Below, in pieces: positions 15,558 to 23,588 of a stretch of 28,351 nt of DNA. Numbering within the stretch: position 1 is the first letter of the stretch; each line of letters begins with the position of its first letter. This DNA comes from Geothermobacter sp964501815. GTDB lineage: Bacteria > Desulfobacterota > Desulfuromonadia > Desulfuromonadales > Geothermobacteraceae. Below the pieces are notes generated by a model. The model was given only the letters and a program-made list of their open reading frames with translations. It was not told the origin of the DNA and searched no databases. The position numbers and the translations under genes are program-made. Where the stretch lies: positions 1 to 28,351 of the forward strand of contig CAZCUR010000030.1 of NCBI GenBank assembly GCA_964501815.1, given 5' to 3'.

Positions 15558-16827
15558 AATCGACTCGCAACAGGTGGGTCGAGCAGCTGATGCACGGGTC
15601 GTAGGCGCGAATCAGCTGTTCACACTGCCGGGTCAGGTCAGCACGCTCCAGATGGAGGACCTCCGGGACACGGCTGCGCAGATCCGCCTCGATACAGGCC
15701 AGATTCTGGGCGGTGGGGATAATGCAGTCTGCGGCACGAATACGGCCGTCATCGTCATAGTCGTAGACGTGGAAAAGCAGACCCCGCGGCGCTTCGATCA
15801 CCGCCACGGCAGCGCCGAACCGGCTGGGAGCCGGCAGCTCCTCATCCTGAAGCCCCGTCTGCAGCAGATCGTCAATCAGATGAATGGCCCGCTCAACCCC
15901 ATGCACGACCTCCACCAGACGGGCCGGCAGAATACGGTAAGGATTGCGGGTCTCAGGACCGACCTCCAGCGCGTCGGCCACCTGCCGGGCCATGGGCGAA
16001 AGCCGTTGGTAATTGTTGCGCAGGCGCGCCAGCGGGCCGACCATGTAGTCGCGCCCATCCATACGGGCAAACTTGGCCGTCGACCAGGGGACCTGATATT
16101 CCTCGACCAGAGTGCGAAACGCGGCGACCGCACAGTCTTGTCCGCTGCTGGTCACCAGGGTGGTGCCGAAAATCGGGTAGTCCCCTTCTCCCTGCAGCGA
16201 CAGGGCCGGCACCTCGCGCTCGAACTCCGGATAGTCCAGGGCGGCGAAAATCTCAACCGTCGCCTCCAGGTCGGGGAGCACCAGCACCAAACGCCGACGC
16301 AGGTCCATCAGTTCGGCGGCGTCGGGCAGGCGCGTGAAACCGCCAATCACGGGGGTGACCGGATGCACCGGCCGGCCGCCCACAACCCGCAAGATATCGT
16401 TGGCAAGACGCTTCAGCTCCAGGGCATGATGCACCAGAGCCCGCTCGGTATGAACCAGAGGCAAAATGCTCGCCTCGCCGTAGTAGTCGGGCAGGGCCAT
16501 GAAATAGAGCTGCACCAGATGACTCTGCAGAATCTCGCCAAAGGCGAGCAAACGCCGCAGTTGCCGGGTCTGTTCACTGACTTCAACACCCAGAGCGCGT
16601 TCGCTCGCCTCGATGGACACCAGGGTGTGGGAGTTGGAGCAGATACCGCAGATCCGCGCGGCGATGGGCGCCACCTCGGTGTAGTGACAGCCCTTGAGCA
16701 TCGGCTCGAAAAAGCGCGGCGCTTCGACAATCTCCAGACGCAGCTCGCGCATCTGACCGCGCGCGCAGTCGATAACCAGATTGGCATGCCCTTCGATGCG
16801 GGCCAGATGGTTGACGGCGATTTTCAT
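15550..16827 (-). CDS. Group 3b-type [NiFe] hydrogenase large (alpha) subunit
   Basis: This 425-residue subunit carries the NiFe(CN)2CO site of a cytosolic bidirectional hydrogenase. The L1 motif RICGICSNSH gives C60 and C63, and the L2 motif DPCISCSTH near the end gives C412 and C415. The seven residues after H418 (LLRVDFV) are the tail removed by the protease encoded next. The length and motifs match the alpha subunit of the NADP-linked sulfhydrogenases first described in Pyrococcus (group 3b) better than HoxH. It has no signal peptide. The start overlaps the small-subunit stop in ATGA. Whether the enzyme also reduces sulfur cannot be told from sequence. Confidence 0.93.
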   Translation of the reverse strand: MKIAVNHLARIEGHANLVIDCARGQMRELRLEIVEAPRFFEPMLKGCHYTEVAPIAARICGICSNSHTLVSIEASERALGVEVSEQTRQLRRLLAFGEILQSHLVQLYFMALPDYYGEASILPLVHTERALVHHALELKRLANDILRVVGGRPVHPVTPVIGGFTRLPDAAELMDLRRRLVLVLPDLEATVEIFAALDYPEFEREVPALSLQGEGDYPIFGTTLVTSSGQDCAVAAFRTLVEEYQVPWSTAKFARMDGRDYMVGPLARLRNNYQRLSPMARQVADALEVGPETRNPYRILPARLVEVVHGVERAIHLIDDLLQTGLQDEELPAPSRFGAAVAVIEAPRGLLFHVYDYDDDGRIRAADCIIPTAQNLACIEADLRSRVPEVLHLERADLTRQCEQLIRAYDPCISCSTHLLRVDFV

Positions 16828-17564
16828 TTCTTCACCTCGCCGGCCAGATTGAAGGTGCGCAGCTGTTCCCGAATCCCCTCGATATCCAGACCGTATTTTT
16901 CAAGAATCCGATAATAGGGCCCGGACCTGGGTTCATCCACCATGCCGCGGCAGCCGCGACAGCGATCCCCTTCCGCCACACAGTGGGCGTTGCAGCCGGC
17001 CCGGGTGATGGGACCAAGACAGACAATGCCGCGTTCAAAAGTGCACGGAAGCTCGGCAAGTTTGCACTCGGCGCAAACCGCAAATCCCGGCAGTTCCGGC
17101 TGCCGGCCGATGAGCAAGGCCTGAAGAATGGCGAGAAACTCCTGGCCGTCGATGGGGCAGCCCGGCACCCGGGCATCGACCTGAACATAAGCGGACAGGG
17201 GCCGGGGATAACCGGCGGCCGGCACCAGATCGGGATCGTCGCCGTAAACCTCACGCACCAGCTCCTCCTGCTGCCGGTCGCAGATCAGGGCGTTGACTCC
17301 GGCGGTATCGGCACAGGCGCCCAGGGCAACCAGCAGCCGGCTGCGCCGGCGTATGGCGCGCAGACGGCGCACATCCCCGGGACGGCAGATGCTCCCTTCG
17401 ACAAAGGCGATATCGAGCTCACCGCCGGTTTCGGAACTGATTTCGCGAAACTCGACGATCTCCATCAGCTCCACCAGATCGAGCAGCTCGTTTTCCAGAT
17501 TGAGCACCGTCAGCTGGCAGCCTTCACAGCTGGCAAAATCGAAAAATCCCACCCGCGGTTTCAT
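16824..17564 (-). CDS. Group 3b-type [NiFe] hydrogenase small (delta) subunit
   Basis: The 246-residue protein is the electron-relay subunit of the cytosolic hydrogenase. It starts directly with VGFFDFASCEGCQLTVLNLE, whose two Cys (C13, C16) begin the proximal [4Fe-4S] site, and has GACA and GCPIDG segments further on. The C-terminal half is rich in Cys (CAECKLAELPC, CLGPITRAGCNAHC, CRGCRG), which fits medial and distal clusters. There is no Tat signal, so the enzyme is cytosolic. Start and stop overlap the neighbouring genes by four bases on each side. Confidence 0.92.
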   Translation of the reverse strand: MKPRVGFFDFASCEGCQLTVLNLENELLDLVELMEIVEFREISSETGGELDIAFVEGSICRPGDVRRLRAIRRRSRLLVALGACADTAGVNALICDRQQEELVREVYGDDPDLVPAAGYPRPLSAYVQVDARVPGCPIDGQEFLAILQALLIGRQPELPGFAVCAECKLAELPCTFERGIVCLGPITRAGCNAHCVAEGDRCRGCRGMVDEPRSGPYYRILEKYGLDIEGIREQLRTFNLAGEVKK

Positions 17565-19495
17565 CGCTCGATCGCCTCACGCAGATGACGCACCTGGCTG
17601 TAGGAAAAGATCGGCCCGCACTGGCAGACGGTGATGTCGTTGATCTGGCAGCGTCCGCATTTGCCCAGCCCGCATTTCATGTGCCGCTCCAGGTTCAGAT
17701 AGACATCGTCCGGGTCAAAACCGAGACCGAACAGCAGCGGGTTGACATTGCGATACATCACCGCCGGGCCCGACACCGCCGCCACCGACCGACCGGGCAC
17801 AATGTCAAGGTCCCGGAACAGATGGGTGATATCGCCTCCGGTCACCCCCCAGCGCCCGGCATACTCCTGCACGGCAAAGCGACAGTCGAGCTCATCCCCC
17901 CGGTGCCAGGCCTTGAGCTCCTCCCGAAACAGAAAGGCATCGACCGACCGGGAACCATAAAGCAGGATGACACGCCCGAACCGCTCTCGGTGCGCGAGGA
18001 TGGTCAACAAAAGGGACCGCAGGGTGACCAGGCCAATACCGCCCGCCACCAGGAGCACATCGCGGCCTTCGAACTTTTCCACCGGAAAGCCGTTGCCGAA
18101 GGGGCCGCGCACACCGATGGCCGCTCCCGGTGCGAGCCGGTGCAGGGCGTTGGTCAGGCTCCCCTTGGCCCGGACCACCAGCTCGACTTCGTGCGTCTCC
18201 TCCTCCGGGGCCGAAGCAATGGTCAGCGGTGCTTCCCCGATACCAAAGACCGAGACCTGCACAAAGGTTCCGGGACGAAAACGGATCGGTTCATTCAGGC
18301 GCAGCCGGAACAGCTTCTCCCGCTCAGTCAGGCCGGTCACCTGGACCAGCTCGGCCATCTGCGGCTGGTATTCGCCTCCCGGGACAGGCAGTATCTCCGC
18401 CGCCGCCTGTTCGGTGAACAGGCTGTTGAGCACCTCGGTATTGTCGATGCCGGCCAGGCACTCCCGACTGCAGCGGCCGCAGCCGACACAGGCGATGCGC
18501 TGGTGTTTTTCCCACAGGTATTTGTATTTGCGAAAAAACCTGTGCCGCTGGCGGTCGGTCTGATCCGGGCGGAAATCACCACCGCCCGACACCTTGGTGA
18601 ACTGATCGAATTGGCAGGAATCCCAGGTGCGCACCCGTTCCCCGCCCTTGAGATTGAGGTCGAGACGGTCCTGGACATTGAAGCAGTAGCAGGTCGGACA
18701 GAGCAGGTTGCAACTGCCGCAGCCCAGACAGCGATCGCCGATCTCCTTCCAGACCGGATGGTTGTAGACATCCCCCAGAACCTGGGCCAGCGATTCGACC
18801 GGGAAACGGATGGTACGCCGGCAGTCGATATCCCGGACCGGCAGCTTCGGGTCGGCGACCGGCTCCACATCGGGCAGATGCCGTCGTAGCAGCTGTTGCC
18901 CGCGCAAGGTGCCGACCCGCACCAGGTACCCCCCCTCAACCTGGTGCAAAAAGAGGTCAAAACCGGAATCGATATGATGGGTCCCCAGACTGGTGCAGAA
19001 GCAGTATTCATCCGGCTCGCATTCGACCCCCACCAGGATGGTCGCCTGACGCTTGGCGCGGTAGGCGCTGTCGGCCTCCCCCTCGAACAGGCAGTCGTCG
19101 AGAATACGCACCGCGTGCAGGTCGCACGGATGCATGCCGAAGATGACCCGCGGCATGGCGGCCTTTTCCGCCTCGAGTTTCACCTTGCCGCCCAGGCGAA
19201 AGCGGAACAGTTTTTCCCAGTTGGGAAAGAGGAATTTTTTCGGTGAGTGGACCCGGGGCGGAAACTCCAGGGCCAGTTCGGCGGGGTCCTGAATCCGGTC
19301 GAGACGGTAGCGCCCCTTGTGCAACCGGGCGCCCACCACCTCATAGGCGCTGTTGAGCGAACGCACCAGCCGGTCGATGTCGGCCCGGGTCAGGCGGTAC
19401 CACGCAAGCGTCCCGGCCGCAGCTTCCTGCGTGCCGGGACGCCCGGTGTCAGTCTGGACGGCGTAACGTTCCAAGAAGAACCATTTCCTTCGCAA
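17561..19495 (-). CDS. Fused hydrogenase beta/gamma subunit: [4Fe-4S] domain plus FAD/NAD(P) reductase
   Basis: The 644-residue protein combines two subunits that are separate in Pyrococcus sulfhydrogenase. Residues 1 to about 370 match the beta subunit (HydB, related to AsrA), with MHPCDLHAVRILDD at 121-134 and ferredoxin-type motifs C256/C259/C262/C266 and C336/C339/C342/C346. Residues 375-644 match the gamma subunit (HydG, ferredoxin reductase fold): APLTIAS for FAD at 422-428, VAGGIG for NAD(P) at 483-488, and a [2Fe-2S] site C608/C613/C616/C624-626. It should carry electrons between NAD(P)H and the catalytic dimer. The start is a TTG at 19495 after GAGGAG; no ATG is in frame nearby. It is the first gene of the operon, and its stop overlaps the small-subunit start. 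Confidence 0.9.
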   Translation of the reverse strand: MRRKWFFLERYAVQTDTGRPGTQEAAAGTLAWYRLTRADIDRLVRSLNSAYEVVGARLHKGRYRLDRIQDPAELALEFPPRVHSPKKFLFPNWEKLFRFRLGGKVKLEAEKAAMPRVIFGMHPCDLHAVRILDDCLFEGEADSAYRAKRQATILVGVECEPDEYCFCTSLGTHHIDSGFDLFLHQVEGGYLVRVGTLRGQQLLRRHLPDVEPVADPKLPVRDIDCRRTIRFPVESLAQVLGDVYNHPVWKEIGDRCLGCGSCNLLCPTCYCFNVQDRLDLNLKGGERVRTWDSCQFDQFTKVSGGGDFRPDQTDRQRHRFFRKYKYLWEKHQRIACVGCGRCSRECLAGIDNTEVLNSLFTEQAAAEILPVPGGEYQPQMAELVQVTGLTEREKLFRLRLNEPIRFRPGTFVQVSVFGIGEAPLTIASAPEEETHEVELVVRAKGSLTNALHRLAPGAAIGVRGPFGNGFPVEKFEGRDVLLVAGGIGLVTLRSLLLTILAHRERFGRVILLYGSRSVDAFLFREELKAWHRGDELDCRFAVQEYAGRWGVTGGDITHLFRDLDIVPGRSVAAVSGPAVMYRNVNPLLFGLGFDPDDVYLNLERHMKCGLGKCGRCQINDITVCQCGPIFSYSQVRHLREAIER

Positions 19496-19511
19496 GAAAA
19501 CAACTCCTCTC

Positions 19512-19541
19512 AGTCTACGTAAGGCCGCTTCCGCCGGTCAA
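19512..19541 (-). promoter_or_regulatory. Tentative promoter of the group 3b hydrogenase operon
   Basis: On the minus strand TTGACC (19541-19536) and TAGACT (19517-19512) are 18 nt apart, and the start codon lies 17 nt further on. The match is mediocre. ACGTAGAC in this region is one mismatch away from the CGTATAC box found at other hydrogenase genes. Confidence 0.3.
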
Positions 19542-19627
19542 GAAGCAGGAGGCGGAATTCAGGAGACAGAAGCCAGAAGAAGTCACTCCTGCCTCCTGCC
19601 TCCTGTCTCCTGTCTCCTGTCTTCTTG
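19539..19627. repeat. Heptamer tandem repeat with a degenerate inverted copy
   Basis: CTCCTGC or CTCCTGT is repeated five times without interruption at 19586-19620, with a sixth diverged unit, CTTCTTG, at 19621-19627. The preceding 19539-19582 holds degenerate reverse-complement heptads (GCAGGAG, TCAGGAG, ACAGAAG, CCAGAAG), so the two halves can fold on each other. It lies between the end of hybB and the start of the group 3b operon and may act as a terminator for the former. Confidence 0.7.
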
Positions 19628-19682
19628 CCTAATGCTCCTTTTCCAGAATCGGCAGATACGTCACCGCCGCCTTGTAGAGCAG
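19628..19682. repeat. Left copy of the 55-bp duplicate flanking the N gap
   Basis: These 55 bases are identical to 19783-19837 and repeat the last codons and stop of hybB. The copy ends exactly where the Ns begin and its twin begins exactly where they end, as expected for two contig ends sharing an assembler overlap. Confidence 0.9.
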
Positions 19683-19782
19683 NNNNNNNNNNNNNNNNNN
19701 NNNNNNNNNNNNNNNNNNNNNNNNNNNNNNNNNNNNNNNNNNNNNNNNNNNNNNNNNNNNNNNNNNNNNNNNNNNNNNNNNN
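19683..19782. other. Scaffold gap of 100 N
   Basis: Exactly 100 Ns separate two identical 55-bp ends. A round 100 is a placeholder and not a measured size. The real sequence is probably continuous with the Ns and one copy removed. No gene is lost if so, because hybB is complete in the right-hand contig. Confidence 0.95.
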
Positions 19783-19783
19783 C

Positions 19784-20947
19784 CTAATGCTCCTTTTCCA
19801 GAATCGGCAGATACGTCACCGCCGCCTTGTAGAGCAGCACGCCGAAGGCGACGAAGGCCAGGGTGACGGCGATCTCGCCGACCGAGGGGAAGTAGGTCCA
19901 CTCCGGCCCCATGTCCATGCCGATGAGAAAGACATTGAAGCGGTTGAGCACCACCGCAAGGATCACCGACAGGGCGCAGAGGAACAGCCCGGTCGGGTGG
20001 GTGCGCACCCGGTCGCGCTTGAGCAAAAAGTAGGGGATGGCGAACAGTGCCAGCTCGACCAGGAAGGCGTTCCCCTGCACGCTGCCGTCAAAGGCGCTGG
20101 CGAGCACGCCGCGGTAGGCCAGATCGCCGATGCGCAGCAGCAGGTAGGTGCCGAGAAACCAGGGGATGTAGCGGGCGATACCGGCAAGCAGTTCGGTCTC
20201 GGGTTTGCGACCGAAACATTTGGCGGCCAGGGTCCCTTCGAAAATCACCATCGGAATCCCGACACTGACCGCCGAGGTGAGAAAGAGCAGCGGCGAGATC
20301 GGCGTGTACCAGAGCTGGTGCAGCTTGTAGGGAGCAATGAGCATCATGGTGCCCAGGGACGACTGGTGGCCGAAGGAGAGCACCACCCCGGCGACGACAA
20401 AAAAGGCCATGGTCTTGTTGCAGAACCATTCGAGCCGGTCGAGCAGCCAGAGGACCGGTCGCGGCAGGCGGGTATCTCCCCTGAACTGCTCGACCACGTT
20501 GGGCAGGTTCTCGATCGCCAGCACCGTCAGGTAGAGCATGACGCACCAGGCGACCTCGAACAGCACCGAGGTGCCGTTCCAGTACACCAGCGCGTGCCAG
20601 ATGTTGTAGTACTTGCCGAGGTCGAAAAAGACCGCCAGGGCCACCAGAAAATAACCGATGAAGGCGGTCAGAATCGCCGGGCGCACCAGAGCGTGGTACT
20701 TGTCGCGACCGAAGATCTCGACGATGGCCGCGGTGGTGAACCCGCCCGCGGCCAGAGCCACACCGCAGGCGACGTCAAAGGCAATCCAGATACCGAAAGG
20801 ATAGCCCGGATTGAGGTTGGTCACCGAAGCGAAACCGTGGAAAAAGCGAAAATAGGCGAACAGCAGCCCCCCGGCGCAGAAGAAGAGCAGCCAGAAGACA
20901 TTGGCGGTAAAGAATCGTCCCCCCAGGGGCGCGGCTTTAGAGCTCAT
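19784..20947 (-). CDS. hybB: HybB, NrfD/PsrC-like membrane subunit of the group 1 hydrogenase
   Basis: The 387-residue protein is a polytopic inner-membrane subunit of the NrfD/PsrC family, with about ten hydrophobic helices. Among them are VFWLLFFCAGGLLFAYF and MVIFEGTLAAKCF. In Hyb-type hydrogenases it receives electrons from HybA and passes them to the quinone pool. ATG 20947 was chosen because GGGAGG lies 8 nt upstream and the start overlaps the hybA stop; a GTG at 20956 is an alternative. The stop is intact at 19784, immediately beside the scaffold gap. It is the last gene of the group 1 operon. Confidence 0.92.
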   Translation of the reverse strand: MSSKAAPLGGRFFTANVFWLLFFCAGGLLFAYFRFFHGFASVTNLNPGYPFGIWIAFDVACGVALAAGGFTTAAIVEIFGRDKYHALVRPAILTAFIGYFLVALAVFFDLGKYYNIWHALVYWNGTSVLFEVAWCVMLYLTVLAIENLPNVVEQFRGDTRLPRPVLWLLDRLEWFCNKTMAFFVVAGVVLSFGHQSSLGTMMLIAPYKLHQLWYTPISPLLFLTSAVSVGIPMVIFEGTLAAKCFGRKPETELLAGIARYIPWFLGTYLLLRIGDLAYRGVLASAFDGSVQGNAFLVELALFAIPYFLLKRDRVRTHPTGLFLCALSVILAVVLNRFNVFLIGMDMGPEWTYFPSVGEIAVTLAFVAFGVLLYKAAVTYLPILEKEH

Positions 20948-21866
20948 CGTCGGCACCTCCCTTGCCCGCGGCCTTTTTGCGGCGTTGGTTGTAGACCATG
21001 ATGCCGCCGAGAATGGTGTAGACCGCGATCGGCGGAATGAAGTACTGGAAAATCCGGTGCTGAATGCTTTCGGTCAGACCGGAAACCGGCCGGAAGTCGA
21101 AATCGGGCAACCCCAGCGAGGCATAGCTGACTTTGGGACTGGTCAGATAGAAGACCCCGGTGCCGCCGACCTCGTACTCGCCGTAGACGTTGGGGTCATA
21201 ACGGTCGGGGTTCCGGGCGATGCGCTCCTTGGCCAGCTTGAGCAGGTCGTTGCGCTTGCCGAAGGTGATCGCCCCGGCCGGACAGACCTCGGAGCAGGCG
21301 GTCGGCTTGCCCTTGCTCAGGCGCTTGTCACTGCACAGGGTGCATTTGCGGATGGACGGAATCGCCTTGCCGTACTCAAACTTCGGCACACTGTAGGGGC
21401 AGGCGACCATGCAGTAGCGACAGCCCATGCACATGTCGGCGTCATAGGTCACCGCGCCGGTTTTCGACTTTTTCAGGGCGCCGACGATGCAGGCCGAGGC
21501 ACAGGCCGGATCGACGCAGTGCATGCACTGCTGCTTGACAAAGGCCGACGCGCCGGTCTTTTCATCCCTGGCGAGCTTGATCACCGTATAGGTGGTATCG
21601 GACAGCCCGCGGGGCGAGTCGTACAGCGGAGCGCCGAACTGTTGTTCATCGCCGAGGGTCGACTCCGGCGGCAGATTGTTCTCCCGCTTGCAGGCGTTCT
21701 GACAGGCCTTGCAGCCGATGCAGCGGGTCGAATCGTTGAGCATGCCGACCCAGTTCGGGTCAGGCTGTTTCGGACCCCGGGCCGCGGCGGGCCGGGCGGT
21801 CGTGCAGACCGCCGCTCCGCCCGCAGCCGCACCGAGCTTGAGAAATTTTCTGCGGCTGATATCCAT
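20937..21866 (-). CDS. hybA: HybA, Tat-exported four-cluster ferredoxin-like subunit
   Basis: The 309-residue protein starts with a twin-arginine signal, SRRKFLKLGAAAGGAAV. Four cysteine groups follow for [4Fe-4S] clusters: CIGCKACQNAC, CMHCVDPACASAC, CMGCRYCMVAC and CTLCSDK with a later Cys in EVCPAG. A C-terminal hydrophobic segment, PPIAVYTILGGIMVY, ends in NQRRKK and anchors it in the membrane facing the periplasm. It links the small subunit to HybB. I chose ATG 21866, which lies 4 nt after the small-subunit stop, because the Tat motif begins there; an upstream ATG would add 12 unrelated residues. Confidence 0.93.
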   Translation of the reverse strand: MDISRRKFLKLGAAAGGAAVCTTARPAAARGPKQPDPNWVGMLNDSTRCIGCKACQNACKRENNLPPESTLGDEQQFGAPLYDSPRGLSDTTYTVIKLARDEKTGASAFVKQQCMHCVDPACASACIVGALKKSKTGAVTYDADMCMGCRYCMVACPYSVPKFEYGKAIPSIRKCTLCSDKRLSKGKPTACSEVCPAGAITFGKRNDLLKLAKERIARNPDRYDPNVYGEYEVGGTGVFYLTSPKVSYASLGLPDFDFRPVSGLTESIQHRIFQYFIPPIAVYTILGGIMVYNQRRKKAAGKGGADDEL

Positions 21867-21870
21867 GGGC

Positions 21871-22968
21871 CTAGTCCTTTCCCTTGTCGTCCTGAGCGTC
21901 ACCCTTTTTGCCGAGAACCCGGGACCCCAGAACCCCGCCGGCGATGCCCGCCAGGGCCGCGTAGCCCGGAGTCCAGTCCAGCTTCTGCTTGCGTTCGGTG
22001 AAAAGGGGCGGATAGGCCGCCGGCGGCGTCACGGTCTTGGGCGGCAGCGGAATCCACATGCTTTGTTCAAAGGGATAGGCGGGCTCGGTGCAGCCCTGGC
22101 AGGGATGGCGGTTGTCGATGCACCAGTTGGTGCCGCTGTTCCATTTCTTTTCCGGGCAGTTGGAATGGGTCACCGGCCCCTTGCAGCCGAGTTTGTAAAG
22201 GCAGCCTTCGTCCCCGAATTTCTGCGCGAATTTGCCCTGGTCGAACTGGCCGCGCAACGGGCAGTTGTCATGAATCAGCTTGCGGAAGAACATCTTCGGC
22301 CGGCCGTCGGCGTCCAGCTCGATGGACTGAGGACCGCCCAGCAGCAGGGCGGCGACGGTGCCGATGAACCAGTCGGGATGAACCGAACAGCCCGGCAGGT
22401 TGATGACCGGTGTGGCGATGTTTTCCTGTTTGAGAAAGGCCGCCACGCCCATGGCCCCGGCCGGGTTCATGTTGGCTTTCGGGACCCCGCCGTAGGCGGC
22501 GCAGGCGCCGACGGCGACAATCGCCTTGGCCTTGGGCGCCAGCCGGCGCAAATGGTCGAGGGCGGTGATACCCTGTCCGTCCTTTTCGCCCACCTCACAG
22601 CAGCGGCCGTCCTCGGCGGTCAGCACCGAACCTTCCACCACCAGCAGAAACTGACGCTCCTCGGTAGCATGCATCGCCTCCAGCGCCAGCTCGCCCGAGG
22701 CGGCCATGACCGTCGGATGAAAGGCCAGCTCGGTGTGGTGCCCCGGCAGCACCTGGTCGAGCAGGACGTCCTCGATACGCGGCGACAGGCTGTTGAGCAG
22801 CGAGACGCTGCAGCCGCTGCAGGCCCCGGCCGCCAGCCAGATAATCGGGGTTTCCTGGATGGCGCTGGCGAAGGCCTTCTTCACCAGCGGATTGTCGAAC
22901 AGATTCAGCCCCAGGGCGGCGGCCCCGGCGGCTGTGGTTTTGAGAAAACTGCGTCTGGATACGGACAT
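21871..22968 (-). CDS. hybS: Group 1 [NiFe] hydrogenase small subunit (HybS/HybO-like)
   Basis: The 365-residue small subunit carries a Tat signal (SRRSFLKTTAAGAAALGL) that exports the folded heterodimer. The proximal cluster begins with GACSGCS. The Gly between the Cys pair, where O2-tolerant enzymes have extra Cys, points to a standard, oxygen-sensitive type. GACAAYGG and NLPGCSVHPDW are typical. The C-terminal half holds the distal (H-x2-C, C-x5-C) and medial (CPEKKW, PCQGC) cluster ligands. A hydrophobic stretch near residues 335-352 may anchor it. AAGGAG precedes the start. Unusually, it lies downstream of the large subunit and protease, separated from the protease gene by 143 nt with a repeat element. 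Confidence 0.93.
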   Translation of the reverse strand: MSVSRRSFLKTTAAGAAALGLNLFDNPLVKKAFASAIQETPIIWLAAGACSGCSVSLLNSLSPRIEDVLLDQVLPGHHTELAFHPTVMAASGELALEAMHATEERQFLLVVEGSVLTAEDGRCCEVGEKDGQGITALDHLRRLAPKAKAIVAVGACAAYGGVPKANMNPAGAMGVAAFLKQENIATPVINLPGCSVHPDWFIGTVAALLLGGPQSIELDADGRPKMFFRKLIHDNCPLRGQFDQGKFAQKFGDEGCLYKLGCKGPVTHSNCPEKKWNSGTNWCIDNRHPCQGCTEPAYPFEQSMWIPLPPKTVTPPAAYPPLFTERKQKLDWTPGYAALAGIAGGVLGSRVLGKKGDAQDDKGKD

Positions 22969-23000
22969 ATGTCACACTCCTTGAACGGGATATGAAATTC

Positions 23001-23017
23001 GTTTTTTTTTGGGGGGG
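23001..23017. repeat. Homopolymer junction T9-G7
   Basis: Nine T followed directly by seven G lie in the leader of the small-subunit gene, 33 nt or more upstream of its start. Such runs are prone to slippage and to sequencing error. No coding frame crosses it. Confidence 0.8.
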
Positions 23018-23040
23018 CCGCCCGCTCGCACGCTCGCTCA

Positions 23041-23106
23041 AGGCGCCAGGAACGCCAAGAAATTCGCGATCAACCAAGACTTTCTTGGCGCCTTGGCGTC
23101 TTGGCG
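23041..23106. repeat. REP-like palindromic element with TTGGCG repeats
   Basis: CGCCAAGAAA (23053-23062) pairs with TTTCTTGGCG (23081-23090). TTGGCG recurs at 23085, 23093 and 23101, an 8-bp step. Such 'cttggcgtcttggcg' elements are common intergenic repeats in many bacteria. Here it fills the gap between the protease and small-subunit genes inside the hydrogenase operon. Confidence 0.65.
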
Positions 23107-23111
23107 GCCCA

Positions 23112-23588
23112 TTATTGTTCGGAACAGCCCAGCTCCTCGAGCACCAGCCGCGCCGCCTTCGGCACCGCCGCCCGCACCGGGTCCGACAGGCCGATGGCCA
23201 GGCCGGTTTTTTCCGGCTGACAGCCGATAATCACCGTCTGGCGCGGCCGGCAGTCGACCAGTTCACCGAGCCTGAGGGTCTCAAGCAGGCCGACCTGGTG
23301 CAGCGAATTCATCGGCAGGGCGCCGTTTTCGACCTCTTCCGGGCTGAAGCGATAGAGGGTGCCGGGCTTTTGGCCGCCGCGCACCGCGTCGAGCACCACC
23401 AGCAGCTCGCGCCGATCGAAGATCTCCATCAGGTCGACGGCGCTGGTACCGGCGTCAAACAGCTCGACGTGGTCCGGCAGCGGCTGCCGTTCGAGCTCTT
23501 CGAGCACCGCCAGGCCAAAACCATCGTCCTCACGCAACATGTTGCCCACGGCCATGACCAGCACCGGCGGGCGACTCGCAAGCGCCAT
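23112..23588 (-). CDS. hybP: [NiFe] hydrogenase maturation protease for the group 1 enzyme
   Basis: The 158-residue endopeptidase of the HyaD/HybD family clips the C-terminal tail of the group 1 large subunit after nickel insertion. The nickel-sensing residues appear as E20 in GNMLREDDGFG, D67 in VVLDAV and H97 in SLHQVG, spaced as in E. coli HybD. Its ATG overlaps the large-subunit stop by one base (TAATG), so the two are translationally coupled and its substrate is clear. A 143-nt gap with repeats separates it from the small-subunit gene downstream. Confidence 0.93.
   Translation of the reverse strand: MALASRPPVLVMAVGNMLREDDGFGLAVLEELERQPLPDHVELFDAGTSAVDLMEIFDRRELLVVLDAVRGGQKPGTLYRFSPEEVENGALPMNSLHQVGLLETLRLGELVDCRPRQTVIIGCQPEKTGLAIGLSDPVRAAVPKAARLVLEELGCSEQ

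Noticed and set aside
15517..16914. A long + strand reading frame of about 465 codons over the group 3b large-subunit gene
   Set aside because: It is the antisense shadow of a clear hydrogenase gene, has no recognisable domain, and is open only because of the high G+C codon pattern.
19586..19627. The CTCCTGY array as a CRISPR array
   Set aside because: The units are 7 bases and contiguous, without spacers, so it is a simple tandem repeat.
22969..23111. A small gene between the protease and small-subunit genes
   Set aside because: The stretch is a REP-like palindrome and homopolymers; no frame with a credible start and ribosome binding site was found.
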